Made by a program: the position numbers and the translations under genes. Under the pieces are notes generated by a model. That model had not been told where the DNA came from, made no database searches, and was given only the letters and a program-made list of their open reading frames with translations. From positions 170,971 through 234,970 of the forward strand of contig JAOVVO010000044.1 in NCBI GenBank assembly GCA_028564675.1: a stretch of DNA of 64,000 nt, written 5' to 3'. The first letter of the stretch is position 1. Each line of letters starts with the position of its first letter. This document shows, piece after piece, positions 13,964 to 27,547 of this stretch. This stretch comes from Onchocerca lupi. Taxonomy: Eukaryota > Nematoda > Chromadorea > Rhabditida > Onchocercidae.

Positions 13964-16900
13964 ATTTTGTCACTCTATCATAAATTGTATGATTTTAAAA
14001 TTAGCATTGAATGACAGGTGGATGTTCAGCTTAGACTAGACGTCCGTCTGCTTACATAATAGTACGTTGCAAAGACATCTGATTATTCGCTCTTTATGCA
14101 TTGTCTCATAAAATTCTTTAGGAATGTTTCATAGGATTAAAATAAGTTTGGTAATAATGTACGGTTTTGCATTCCTTAACTTTTACCTACTTGGAGCATA
14201 GTTTAATGTAATGACTTTTTACTTATTCTGTATTTATTCATAGGCTATTTTGCCAGTGGTATTTATGAAGAAAAGACCAATTTTGTCTATTGACGTAAAC
14301 CGTAATATTTATACTGGAAAATTGATTTCCATACAAATTTATATGTCAGTATTGGCCAATCTGTTTTCGATCTAATGTATTACTTCATTGCATATTCAAG
14401 GCCTGTACGATGCTGACCTTAAATATGCAGTGAAGTAATGCATTTTGTTTTTTCGTTACATAATTTATACATGTATAAATATTTATTGCAAGAAGATGTA
14501 TCACAGTAAATTCACCATATCTGATTACTGCATTAAAGCACCAAAACTAGAAGAATTTTCAAAAGCTGAATCAAAAATATGCCTTGAAACGTATTTTTAA
14601 TCGAAAGATAACGGCCTGAAAAGTTTGTTTTTTGTTTTCTCATTGTTGCGGAAAGGCAGAGTGTTAGAACGTGAATGGAATCACTACGGATATCATGGTA
14701 ATTGCAAACAATTATGGAGTTATAGGACTTGACGTTTTGGTTCTTAGTATAATAAACGACGAAATTGAAGTTGATTAACTTCAATTTCGTCATTTCTCTA
14801 TTATCATAAGAAAGCCAGAAGTAAGAAGATAAGGAAAGTTCACTGCAACATTGAGATGAACGACACGCTTCATTCGATTGCCCGAAAATATACGATGAAT
14901 TTAGAACGATGGTGCGATACAAGCGTCGAAGAGCTTGAGATACATTGATATTAAAGTATTAAAGAGATCTGCTTGTAATTTTGCAGTTCTTATTATGGAA
15001 TTTCATAACAAAGAAGTAAATGGGGAAGTCAACAATGAGAGGAAGTGGAATTATTTTACACTTGGAGACCTTCATAGAAAAACTTGAAATAAATAATGGC
15101 GAGAAGTTAATGTTATGTACCGTAAGCAAATACGGTTTGAGGAATCGGACTACATCACCAAGATCATTTTATAAAATCGGAAATTTAAAATTACATGTCC
15201 TGGATGAATCAATATAGAGTTTTTCCAGTGAATGCCATGCAGTCTTTTTTTTTTTTTTTAAATGGGAGTACTTCATTGAATTCACAGCTATATCCCTCAC
15301 TGATGAAGCGAATTACTGAAATCATTTTCAAAATGCTACAATCATTCTTCTCGTCCAAAAATTGCTTTGTTAATCTTAATTCAGTATCTATATTATTTTT
15401 ATTTGCAAGTTGCGCTAAGAATTCCATTTATTCATCACTATTTATAAAATATGTACTGTTTAAAAATAAAATTGTCTTTTTTTTATTATAAAAAGTAGCA
15501 GCAATAAAGTCTCTACAATATATATTGAATTATCACTATGAAATGTCAAAAAATAGTAGTAATCATGTCTGATTTGGGAAAATAAATAAATAGTATCAGT
15601 GAAAACTTATGTACAAAATGTCCGCTTATTGTTATAAATTTTATACTCTCGCCTACGCATCGTATCCTACGCATCTTTTTTTGCATGTTCTATTAGAATT
15701 GAATCACCTCAGGTAAATGCTCACTTTGAATGGAAAATTGGAAACACAACAGAATATGATTGGCAGAAATAAGCTACTTCTTTTCTAGCAAATCTTAATT
15801 CATCAAAGAAAAGAGAAAGAAGTTAACAATCTTACTGCGTAACTTCGGTGATTTTATGACATAGTTATTGAACTGAAAAAATAGGACATCTTCATTTAAA
15901 TTCAATAAGTTTTAGAGAAGACTGTGTAAAATAAAGAAATGAAGACTATGCCATCAAGTTTTTCGATTCAGAACTAATTAAATTATTCGACTGAAAGCTT
16001 CATAAAAAGAATCCATTTGTCAAATTATTATTACAATATTCATTTCAATATATTGTAGTAATAATATAACAAATGGACCACACCATTAATGGAAATCTTC
16101 CTGAGATCGCCTGGCAAAATGATTTTGATTCCAAAATGCCAACTCTCGCGCGTTGTTTGGCAAAAACAAAGGAAGTTGATTCATCTAAATTCCTCCTCCC
16201 TTCCCCCCGCAAAAAAGAAAAAAAAAAACGACAAAAGGAAAAACTTAACCTTATAAATTAATTACTTTTCAAAAAGAGAAAACTCTAAACTTTCTTGGAG
16301 CAGATCTCTTGCATAACAAAATAAAAAATCGATAAGTTGTGGTTGAACATGCTCACATATATATGTATATAGATACATTCTCGCAACTTTATCTCTTAAT
16401 AATCCTACAATTCTCGCAAACCTCTTTATCAGTCCGTCTTATATTAACTCCAATTTAATCAAAACCGTCTTGCTGGAAGATTTCTACTAACGAATGAAGT
16501 CATGTCAGCATTTCTCATCCCACTCTTATTTTATTCATTTTAGTATATTATTGAGGATGCTTGGTTTGTAATTATCAACCGCATTTCGAAATTTAATTTG
16601 AGTGAAATTATTCGGGGTTGAAATCTTCCTTCAAAGTCAGATAGGTTAGAAACTGCTCTTTTGTGAAGTAAACACTACCAAAGGCTTACGGAAGTTTCGA
16701 TGGATCTATCTGCGCAAAACATGAAAGTAATTTGCAGAAGTAGAGCAATTAACCACTTGCATCTCCACAGAGCTGCAAAAATCTCTCCATACGCGCAGAA
16801 CTGTGATCAGCTTCTTGCCCTTCGTAGCCATGAGGCAAAAGTAAAATTAGACCACTGGTCGCAACCAGTTTGTTTCTGCCGACGCAATAAACTGGTCGGT

Positions 16901-17845
16901 CATAATTTGAAAAAAAAATAATAATTTTAATTTTATTTAAGAAATGATTTTATTTGAGTGAAATAATTCCGATAAATTGAAATAATTCGTGAAATAATTA
17001 ATTTGGGACCATCCATGGAATAAAAAAATTGATTAAATATTTCATTCTACGATATAATTAGAATTATCAATAGAGGAGCTTATTTATTAGCACTTGCCTT
17101 TATACCGATTTTAGATCAATTAGCTTTATTCGAGCCATATTTCTATCGTCTGCTGTATTTGCGACTTCTAAAAATACTTAATTGCATATATGCAAATATA
17201 GTTTGCACATATATTTCTACATATGTTCTACGATAAATTTAGTGCGCTTCTCCGTCCTATCTTATTTTTCCTCAAATTAGTATTAATTACAGATAAACTG
17301 TTGTTTGTATGAAGATCCAAATTTTTTATTTCGTTACTTTCATTTGTAGATTCAAATTTATATGCATGAATTTTTTACAGGGATTAATTTCAAAAATAAT
17401 ATATCGACGAATATAAAAGATTATGCATTTGTTTGCTGATCATTCTGATTTATATAAGACACACTTCTTATTTGATTTCTCTTTCAACAATATCGTGTTG
17501 GATCAAAAATCATACAATTTAGTTCAGATCCAAGCAATCCTATTACAAACAAAAACCCACTTGAAAGATAAAATTTAATTTAAAAAACCGATCTGTTTAA
17601 GTTCATTTTTATTTGCAGTATTTGCATAAACATAAATACAGTAAATCTCAGCTATTCACAGAAACTGAAAATCACATGGATCGAATAAATGATTCGAGTT
17701 AAAATTATGACAGTAACAGATTAGTTAATAAACTCAATAAAAAGGAATACAATAACTCACCTTTTCCTGTCAATTTGGGTTTTTGTAACTGATATTTGTA
17801 TTTCAAGATCTCATAAAAAAAATTTCCAGCTACTTTTTGTCTATC
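13964..17845. other. AT-rich convergent intergenic region, VPS8 / FANCI
   Basis: About 3.9 kb between the two stop codons. Several short ORFs exist on both strands (for example 14533-14922 minus and 16700-16921 plus), but none has a recognisable domain, splice context or consistent composition. Apart from the hairpin at 14758-14791 and an imperfect inverted repeat at about 16023-16064, I see no supported feature. Confidence 0.6.
14758..14791. repeat. Perfect 15-bp inverted repeat (hairpin)
   Basis: The arms GACGAAATTGAAGTT and AACTTCAATTTCGTC are exact reverse complements around a 4-base GATT spacer. An AATAAA lies just upstream at 14751-14756. The stem is shorter than a typical pre-miRNA. 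Function unknown. Confidence 0.85.
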
Positions 17846-20800
17846 TCAGGCATTAACGACATTTTCTTTCTCAATGCGTGCACGCTTCTTAACCGGTTTT
17901 TGCTGGTCATTTTGTATCTGTCCCTGGCTCTCAGCCACCTCTCCCAGTTCCTCCATTCGCTGTCGCAATTTTTCCACATCTATACGGAAGTCTCGAACAC
18001 CAATCGAATTATTCCTAACTTGTATATCTAATCGGCCATCGTGTAGAGCAGAGCACAGCAGCAATAGATTGGCCTTAAACACACGGATGAGATGAATCAA
18101 ACTTGACTATTGCTATTCACAGCAATCCACCGCATATATCACGTCTCCCAGATTACTCTATCACAATCTTTATGCACTTTAATCAAAAGTAATCAGAATT
18201 TTACGATGTAAAAAATCTATATTACAGCTAATAACCTTCGAATTGAATACACGGAAATGATTTTTTTATCATCTTTAACAATGTAAAATATAAAAAAATG
18301 ATATATCAAATATATTAGCTGCTTCATCGACTGTTTAATGTAAAAAGAACAGTAGAAAGTATTAGATTAGCCACCGAACCTGATAAAGCTCCCTTGATCG
18401 TACATAGGTAACATAAAGCGTTTCGTCTTTTTGCGATTTTACTACTTTTCGATTATGCGTAAGAGACGGTTCCTTCAATAAATATGTAAAGATGTAAATT
18501 TGATCGGATTAAAATTAAACCGTATGTCAATAAGAATGGAAAGCGAAAAATTAATGAATAACATACATCAAGTGGATTAAGTGTTCCCACATTTTCATCG
18601 GCGTTCTCCATAATCCGCAGTACACTGCCATGAGCAAGGGTTGCTAATTTTGTTACAGACGCCCAATCCGAAATATCACTGTATTTATGTGTTTTCAGCA
18701 TCTTCAACATTCTTATTGTTTGACTTTATTTTTTTTCATTCAAATATTGAAGAAAATTTCAAAAATGTGTATTTCTTTCACTAACACTAGTGACATTCTT
18801 AAAAAATTCTTGCCTGACGAATACTTTTCCGTTACGGGAGGAAAAAGTTTTTTTTTTTCCACCGCTTACGATCATAGACAAAGTTGAGGACATGAGGAAA
18901 GAAGCAGCAATTTTCATTAAAACATATCAGAATTCTTTCCTGTTTTCGAAAGAGTTTGAGAGATTCGAAATTGTCAGCATTGAAAAAATCACTACCAACC
19001 AATTTAACAATGGTATTGAGTGCCTCGTACTGTGCAGTTAACAGTGCACAGATGGGCTCTTTGACTACTGCATAATCGACATATATTGAGAGCAAGAGAA
19101 GAACCACATGCGCTAGTCTGCTACATAAGTCGATTATTTTGACGAGACCAGTGTCCACTAAAAAGAAGTTCATCATAAAAAAAGATGTCATGAAATATTT
19201 TACATAAAACATTTTGAAGATTCTTGTAATGATACGTGGAACCGTTCAGAAATTATAGAGAAAGTAGTTTGCTAACTTGAGGATATGAAAATCTGAGACA
19301 TCATTTCAGCAGTCAAACGTGCATCTGACAAGGAAGATGAGCACGCTGCAGCCACCATTTCCGCACTTGTTTCCACTGTTATATCATTTATGGATGTCAA
19401 CAAATGAACCGTTTCCTGACCCGAATGTATGAAATATTTTCAATAAAAAACACGAAATATGATTGTGACAAACCAAAAATAACGTATTGTTCCTTAATTC
19501 AATGAAAATTAGACTATATTAAAAACTCAGCCCACACTTTTCCTTTACTGTTCAGGATAGTTATTATTTGAGTGGCAGCAGTTCGCAAAAAATTAGTATA
19601 ATGAATGCCATAGCTACCAGCTCTTTCGATGTGCATATAGAGATGCCAAATCTCTTTCAATACAGTTCTATCTCCTGAAGCAGCACAAAAATTTTCAAAA
19701 TACTTAACTGATATGAAGATGAAATTTGTATTTAGTTGCCAAAAAATCAATATGAGTCAAAAAGAACAATTTGTCAAATATAATACATATTAAATAAAAT
19801 CGTATAAAGGCTCTACCTATTTCATTTTTCTGCAATATATTACGAATAAGTTTTGCACACTGCAACTGCGCCTTTTCATTTAATACTTGCTGGAATAATG
19901 TACGGCAGATGGTAATTAGTGCACATGCTTGATGGGTAAAATCTGATGCCATCTTTCGTTCCTCGAAGTCTTTATAAGTCTCAAGTAGTTTCGGAACTAA
20001 ATGTGACAAGATGTATCGAATAATCAATGATGCAGCATTTTCATGTTTTCTCTGACCATCGTTTGATTTGTCCAAGATATGCCCTAAATGAATTGTTAAA
20101 ATAGAAAATGTTCAGTGATGTCATAAATGCTGTTTTAGTAGAAAATCGACAATTTATTCTTAAAAAAAGGCCCTTCTTGCTGAGTTTGCTTTCTTAGATG
20201 ATAACCAGTTTAATCTTTTGGAAAAGAACTTTTCAATAATCCGAATTTTTAATCATGGCATTTCAAAAACTGAAACCCATAAATTCATAATTTCTAAATC
20301 CCTTGTCAATAGCAGCAAAAATAAATAAATAAATATCACTAATTCGAAATTTTAACCGTTTCAGAAAATGACGATCATAATTTTTCAATAAGCAAAAATC
20401 ACATATAGCTCCACAATTATGAAAATGATAGTAATAAGAAATTTAGCAGTAGCTATTACTTACACATTTCCATAAGAAAGCCATCACAACGAAAACCATA
20501 CTTCGATATCAGTAAAGAAATTACGTTGGATAATGCCATAACAGCTTGTGTACATTTATGATCCCACAATTCAAATGAAGCTGTTTCGTGAATAAAATTT
20601 CCACCCATGTATAGAAGAAGCATGGTGCTGTAAATATGACAATATGAACTTGTGATTTTCTTCATACCAATCTCCTTTAAAAATAGTTATTTCAAAAAAG
20701 AAATTGTTGGTAAACAAACCTTGAAAAAGAGGAAAGAGTAATAAAAGGTGCACGGGTATTACACTTATATATATCAATGGAAATTCGCTGCGCCCAATCC

Positions 20801-23800
20801 ATCGCCCATACAAATGTATTTTCACGAAGAAGTTGTAGGCATTCTTCGTCTATATCGATATCTCCATCATCAACTTTTCTGAATGAATTCGCCTGTTTTC
20901 TAGATATTTTTTTCATTTTTTCTATTTCTATAACCGTATAAATTTGCCAAGTGTATCTTTCTTAGAGTGATAGATTAAATACAATTATGTTAATCACGTT
21001 GCGATGTGCAGAGAATCACATATTGCTTATTAGCATCACATACTGTTTGGATAGACAAAACGCAGTAGACTCAGCCAGAATTATCATTTAATGCTCAAGA
21101 TTCTTCACTAGAAAATTAACTGAAACGAGCAATGAAACAAGTTTATGGATTCTGTGGCAGTAATTGGTTATTTATGCATTTTTGCATCGACTTGAAAAAA
21201 AGATTACAATGCCAGCTATTAATCATTTCATTTAATATTTCAGCGATAAGCTGTTCGTGATTTGATTATATTATCTTTTTTTATATGTCATGCATTGGCA
21301 GTGACTTCAATACTATTTCATATTACCATTCCTAGTCGATATTTATTTTTATAAAAGGGTGCAAAGAATCATCATAAGAAAATGGTATTTACGCCATTGA
21401 CATATCATAATTTTTCAACGACTATGAAAAATAAAAAGTTGCTAACTGAATGAATCGTGAGACCATGCTTGTTATGGACTGCAGATAAGGTACAGTAGAT
21501 GAATAAGTTACAATGACTTTCTCTCCCTTGCTCTCTTTTCTCTTCGCCGATTTTTCCCTCAAAACTTCATTCAGCTCTTCACGTCTACGTAACAATGCCA
21601 ACATTTTTTCCGCTGCTTCCCTCCTATAAAAAATATAGCAAAATGCAACAAATGCTTTCACTTGATTCTATTGAAGATAATTGCAACATCCGTACCTGAT
21701 GAGCACACTGCCTACATTCCACAGATGTTCGATAAGAGCGTCATAAAGAGAAATCATCAGTGATGCGAAGCTCAGATTCGTGCGACCAGCAACAGAAAAT
21801 GAAAAATCCGAAAGCTTATCTAGCTGAAAAAGAAAAATTTCTTTATCTCCTCTTCAGCCGATCAAACAAAAATCTATTCCATTGATTGGAGTAAAAGGCA
21901 ATATACTTCACCGGTTTGTTGAAAATAATCAAAAATAATAACAGAAACCTGAATTTCAACTAACTACTTCCCGATAAACAATAATACTCATGATAAAATA
22001 CACCTGAAGATCATGCACATCTCGATCTATAGCAAATTCAATAAGCTTATCCAGTTCAGACATGGCCTGGCATACTTTTGCATCTTCGCCGCATACAACT
22101 TGAGTCGATGTGTTTCGTAAATTATATATCGATAAACGCAATAGTAAACTTATAGCCTGTAATCGCAAGATAAATTATACTGAAGCAGTATATATGTGAA
22201 CAAAGAAAAAATGATATCGCACGAAAGAAACAGATTGTTACTATATAACTCTGAGTAAATAATAACCTGGATTAAGTCAGAAAGAGGTTCAAGTAGAATA
22301 GTAGAAGACTTCGAAGATTCAATGTAGGTACAGCGAGATATTTGCTGTAGAGTTGCAAGATGTGTTACTAGAAGATCCAAAGTCGGATACACTAAATTCT
22401 GATTGGCAGATGCTGCTTCAATAATACCTCTGAAAATATAAGCATGTCTTTAAAAAAGATAGAAAAAACATTCAAGTTCACATGATTTTACAAAACAATT
22501 AAGACAAGCTAATCATTTAAAAAAAGCTCTTGGGACAACAAAAATGCGTACAGAGATAATTAAGCATGTAAAATTTGAGAAAGGCTAAATGGCAGTTTAC
22601 AATTGGTTTGTATTTGACTATATATATATCGCTTAGGCTTCCGCGAATAAGTCAAACACATGCCTGTACAACATGCTTTTAACACTTGCGGGCTGCGAGA
22701 AAGTTCGCTTCAAGATTCCAATAATCTCCAACGAAAGTCCCACATTTGTGTTTTTCGTTTCAACACCCATGTTTTGTAGAGCCTCAAATGAAATTTGCAA
22801 TACAAACTTTAAAAAAAAAAGAAAAAGAAAAGGGGGTATATTATTGCGAGGTTTCCTAGAACTTACCTGAGTAGAAAAAGTAGCGAAAGATTGGCTATAA
22901 TAATCACTTTTCACAGCCGAACGCATTGTTGACGACCGCAGAAGAAGAAGTAGTATTGGTAAAACTGTAGCAACCGTCGAATCACATAGTAGATGTTTTT
23001 TCATCCGGTTCAGTATAATGGAAAGCAACTGCGGACGTAATATAATAACTGGCAGCAAAGCGCGAACCAATGAAACGGCAACAGTCTAAAAATAAAATTA
23101 AAGAAAAAAAGATCTACTGCTATCATTTATTCATCTCATATCACTAAGGATAAACGGAGTTATTAAAGTGCTTTGAAATCAAAGCAATATCTTCTTTGAA
23201 AGATGAAAATCATTGAAAGCAAAAAAATAATAGCGGAAATGATCATCACCTCTTTTAAATCGCATATACTATCCATCCATGTTTGCAGTGATTTCCAGGC
23301 ATTCAACACATGAACAGTCTGTTTCGATACAATATCAACAATCGTATCTGGAGTTGCAATAATAATCAAAGATGATAGTGCTGCTTGAACATACGAAGAT
23401 TATAATTTGAAAACACATGATACTATAAATCTAGATTCAAAAATCGTGATAGTGATGTATAATTATATAAATACTCAAAAAAAAGACCATTACCGTCTTA
23501 CAAAAACTGCGAAAAACTAAACTACCAATAAGAATAAATGCCGAGTTCTGCTTAACGCATGTAAACAATATTGTAAGAATTCTTCCCAGCAGTTGACCGA
23601 TGGATGTCACATCTACTTTTGCTAGTGAGACCAGTATTGACTTGCCCAATGATATAGCGCTAGCATCATCCACAATTCTAAAGTACAATACATACAGCTT
23701 CGGTAAAAAAACATAATGGTTAGAAAATGTTGAAACCAACAAACATTTTTACATCTCGTCTACTTTTTGGAAGTCAATGAGTGCTTAACTGAACATAAAA

Positions 23801-26613
23801 ATTTTCAAAAATGGCGCATGAAAAGAACTTGGTAACATACGACAAGAAAAAAAAATGTGAGTTGAAACCACTGTGCTGTAAAATGATCTTCCTTCTTTTT
23901 TGTCTAATAAATGACTCTTCTGTTTCAACAATTAGCAAGCAAGTAAACATTTGACCCGATAAGGAATATATTGTTAACTTGATATAAAAAAAAAACCAAT
24001 CACATGCTTTACCATTTTTTGCTACCTCCGACTTCTCAACCTGTATACCCATTACAAAATGCACTGTTCTTTAGTGCTTCCCCGCCTATGTTTAAAAAAA
24101 AAAAAGAAAAAAAAACTATGAAAAAAAACCTGAAAATGCATATCAAACTCTGATACTAATCAAACAAAAAACACTACCTTGCGAGAAACAGAGATGAGCT
24201 CTTCAAATTGTATTAACAGAATCAAAAAGAACGAATTCACATTAGCATATCTATTGAAACGTTATTTACCTGCCATCCGAGATTTTAACTTCAGTATTGC
24301 ATTTATCCAGCAACAACATGAATGCAACTTGTTCAAGCGTACTGCCAATAATAGAACACCATTTGACATCACTAACTGCAGCTTCAACAACTGCATCTAA
24401 ATTGCCTTTCAAAGTTTCCACATCACAGTCACCCATAACATCACGAATCCAAGCACTTTGTTTTAACCGGTTACAATGTTTCTGTAGCTTCATGATATTC
24501 TGTTTTAGCTCTGCCATACTCACCGAATGATATCGTGTTGTGTTACATAGCGAGAGCAGACATATCAATGAAAATTTATTGCATGATACAAGCTGCCGAT
24601 GGCGCTAAAATTTATATGTATTCCTAGAAGAAGTGAAAGAAGTCATCTGTGAGTCATTCTTACATTTCTTATAGTTATTAAAGAAAGACCGTTGTACTTC
24701 CACCCAATCTCTCGAAGTAAAAAAATAAAAACGATTTTATGCTATTATCAAAAGAACTTGATACAAGAAAGCATCCCGAAAATTTAACCTTCAGTCGAGC
24801 AAGAAACATTTTTGGAACGGTGACGCTCGACTCAAATAATTCATGAAGCTCAATCGACAACATATACAAATCCTCGAATGGAAAATCAGTTTTTGCCAAT
24901 AAATGGTCACATATCTTAACGTATTCGAAAAATTAGGTGTATAAAGCTTCCAAATTATCAAGATAATGAGATCGCTCAACTTGGAAGACAATATTTTCAT
25001 TCATACTAAAGCATGACTGGAACATGAAATCATCACTCAAGTCTGTGTATTCTTCTCTGCTTTTTTCAAGTGAAATCTGAATTGATAAAACCAATCAGAA
25101 CAGTAAAACGATAAAATCAGTACAACAAATTACTTGTTCTCCTTTCCAGTTAATCACCTCGGGAAGTACAATAATCAATTTCAAACAGATTTCTGGTATC
25201 GCTTCGGTTTGCAACATTTGATCCACAAATAAACCAAGGATTTCATATAGGGAACATTTTCTAAACATCACATTAAATATGAAGCAACATGCAATTTATA
25301 ATTAACACTATCAGCAAAAAATTAATTTGACGACATAATTTTACCTCAGCATAATGACGAGTTCTTTGAATGAATTGCAGCTTACAACATCATTTAATAA
25401 TTTCAGCAAAAAGACGATGCGATATTCTACACAGGTAACAGTGTTCTCCTGCCATTCGATTAATTTATCCTCTGACTTCACCAAACACTGAAGAAATACG
25501 GTTGTGGCACTTAACCATCTGAAATATCAATACTCCATTCAGATATTGCTTCATTTAGCAGCTCGCAATATTATATTGCGTATGTAATTATAAGATATAT
25601 GAAATAAAAACCTTTTTTTCAGCATCCCTCCGTTCATGAAATTCTCCGCAATATATGTACCAAAAAGTTTTGTATCTCTTCCATTCATTTTGTATATCTG
25701 AAGAACGATGATATTGATAGATACTTGCATATTTTGTCTGCTAAAAAATTGAAATCTCAAGAATTTCGTTCATTATATTCTACAATTAAAGATAACAGTC
25801 TCAGGGCACTTTAAAATGAAATAACTAATAGTATTAGATATTATAGCGAGATGACCAAAGGAATAGCGAAAACTGTATAAAAACTTTCCAATCAAAAACA
25901 GTTTTGTATTTTATATGCATTCAGCACGAAGATTTTACTTTTCAGTGATTAATTATTTGAGCATTGTGCAATTAAAAGGTCTATAAAATTAGAAAAGAAT
26001 GTTGCAATTCTGTAATAAATATAAAATATACTTCCTCTTCAAGTATACTGTGCAGCATTATAAGGGGTTCATATTCAAAATTGTCAGTTTTCATTATTTC
26101 CATAACTAGCAATAACATCGGTAAAATGTAATCCGCTTTAGCATTCACATGACCTATGGCAATGTACCAACTTTTGACAAAGTTCGAAAATAGCTTTCCT
26201 CCATCTTTTTCGCATTGCTGCTTCACAAAATTCGTGAAATTCTGCTGAAAAGAAATCCCTTCAAAACTTATCTAAACAGAAAACATCCAAGGTTCTTTCC
26301 TTTCTTCCCTCTCTCCCTACTCTTTTGACGACAGGTCAGCAAAAACTCGCTAATGTTCAAACCTACCATAGATAATCTTTCACAAGTACCATTAGGTAAA
26401 AGAAATATCGTAAAAGAAATGACCTACCCAACGACGCTCCTCTGATAACTGTGACAGAATCTTGGTTATTTGTTGCACATACTTTTCATTGTTTTGAGGA
26501 CATCCACTCATAACATACTTATCGATCTGAGCACAGAATTGTGTGCAAAAACTTTCATGAGTTCGAACATGTTGGGAACTCTGTGTAGGATATGTCACGT
26601 CCGTAGTATCCAT
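17846..26613 (-). CDS. fnci-1: FANCI, Fanconi anaemia ID-complex subunit
   Basis: FANCI pairs with FANCD2 on DNA at interstrand crosslinks. Exons (minus): 26613-26428, 26244-26032, 25697-25612, 25518-25345, 25260-25134, 25076-24981, 24914-24789, 24604-24270, 23677-23502, 23383-23250, 23085-22867, 22806-22658, 22429-22267, 22156-22004, 21823-21696, 21623-21447, 20878-20720, 20627-20464, 20083-19817, 19707-19538, 19415-19277, 19157-19000, 18701-18567, 18472-18380, 18073-17846. All phases join, giving about 1384 aa against 1328 in human. It is all-helical, as expected. Matches to remembered human FANCI include SLEIIGILKRTFSQ (human LEIMDSLRRCLSQ), LREKSAKRKESKGEK (human ILNEKAGKAKTK) and the tail RDFRIDVEKLRQ followed by basic KPVKKRARIEKE (human RDFKIKGN, AKKKRKK). 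The human K523 position appears to be Val589 (codon 22974-22972). The start is the first ATG of the long first exon. Confidence 0.88.
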
Positions 26614-27547
26614 GATACGAAGCTATCCCTAGATCAATGAAAGATGAAGATTAAATGGTATGCCTCCAGTCTGTGCAACTGTATAAATGAGATTATAAAT
26701 GACAAAAACTGAATAGGCAACAAGAATATAATTGATAACTCGTAATTGCTGTAATTTTATCAAACGAATTGATAATTGCTTGTCTCAATAAAGACACAAG
26801 GAAGTTCTTGATAAATCACAATAATGATTATTTGAGTCACTCTTCTGATACTGCCCAACTAGAGCTACTTGCGGAAATGGGAGGAAAGGATGGTACATAA
26901 TCCATTCGACCTTACTCACTCAAGTAAATGAACTAATAATGAATTTATAAGTGTTCTATTGATTCGCACGATTTACGTCGCTTGGATTTGCGACTGAAAG
27001 AACAGACAAATCTATCTTCTCCTGCATTATCTTCATCTACCCTCCGCACAAGACAACCTAACAACCATAAAATCATAATAAATGCCAGTCCTTTTGACAT
27101 TTCCCGCAATTTCTCCTTCGAATTTTGAAAGAATGAACAATAGAGAACTATACATGGGAGACAAGTACTATACATCAGAGATAACAAACAGCGACGAGAT
27201 ATTGTGCTAAAAGAATAGACGCTGTGATGCCATACGCTACCAATTTTTAGCATTTCGACGCTCACGCTTCAACGCAAATTGGTTTCCGGGATTAACCGGG
27301 AGCCGGCATTTTATAGTAAATCTCGTTTTCGGGAGGAGAAGGGGATATTTGCAGCTTAAGGTTTTTTGCTATTCCATCTTGAGTATTTTGAAGTGATACC
27401 ATGGAAGGATCATATGAAATATATCCGTTTAGATGAGACACTCATCATTGCAATCTGTGATTATAACCTAATCTGAACTAATGAGTCCAACAACTTTCCC
27501 TCGTTTCCCTGATCTATCTCTCCTCTTCGTGCATTTTGCAGAATTGT
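26614..27547. promoter_or_regulatory. Divergent intergenic region, FANCI (-) / ZNRD2 (+)
   Basis: About 930 bases between two start codons that point away from each other, so both promoters should lie here. Apart from the small minus-strand ORF listed separately, nothing specific was recognised. Confidence 0.5.
26945..27253 (-). CDS. Possible small membrane protein, unrecognised
   Basis: An unspliced ORF of 102 codons from the ATG at 27253 sits in the space between the divergent FANCI and ZNRD2 genes. It has two hydrophobic, Cys-containing stretches (about residues 22-42 and 59-73) and a basic tail with SRKSKRRKS. I do not recognise the family. It could be a small gene, a 5' leader segment of FANCI transcripts or chance. 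Confidence 0.3.
   Translation of the reverse strand: MLKIGSVWHHSVYSFSTISRRCLLSLMYSTCLPCIVLYCSFFQNSKEKLREMSKGLAFIMILWLLGCLVRRVDEDNAGEDRFVCSFSRKSKRRKSCESIEHL

Noticed and set aside
14533..14922. 129-codon minus-strand ORF after VPS8
   Set aside because: No motif, noise-like composition, and it spans the palindrome at 14758-14791, which explains part of the open frame.
16023..16064. Inverted repeat considered as a microRNA precursor
   Set aside because: The stem is short, AT-only and bulged; such repeats are common in this composition.
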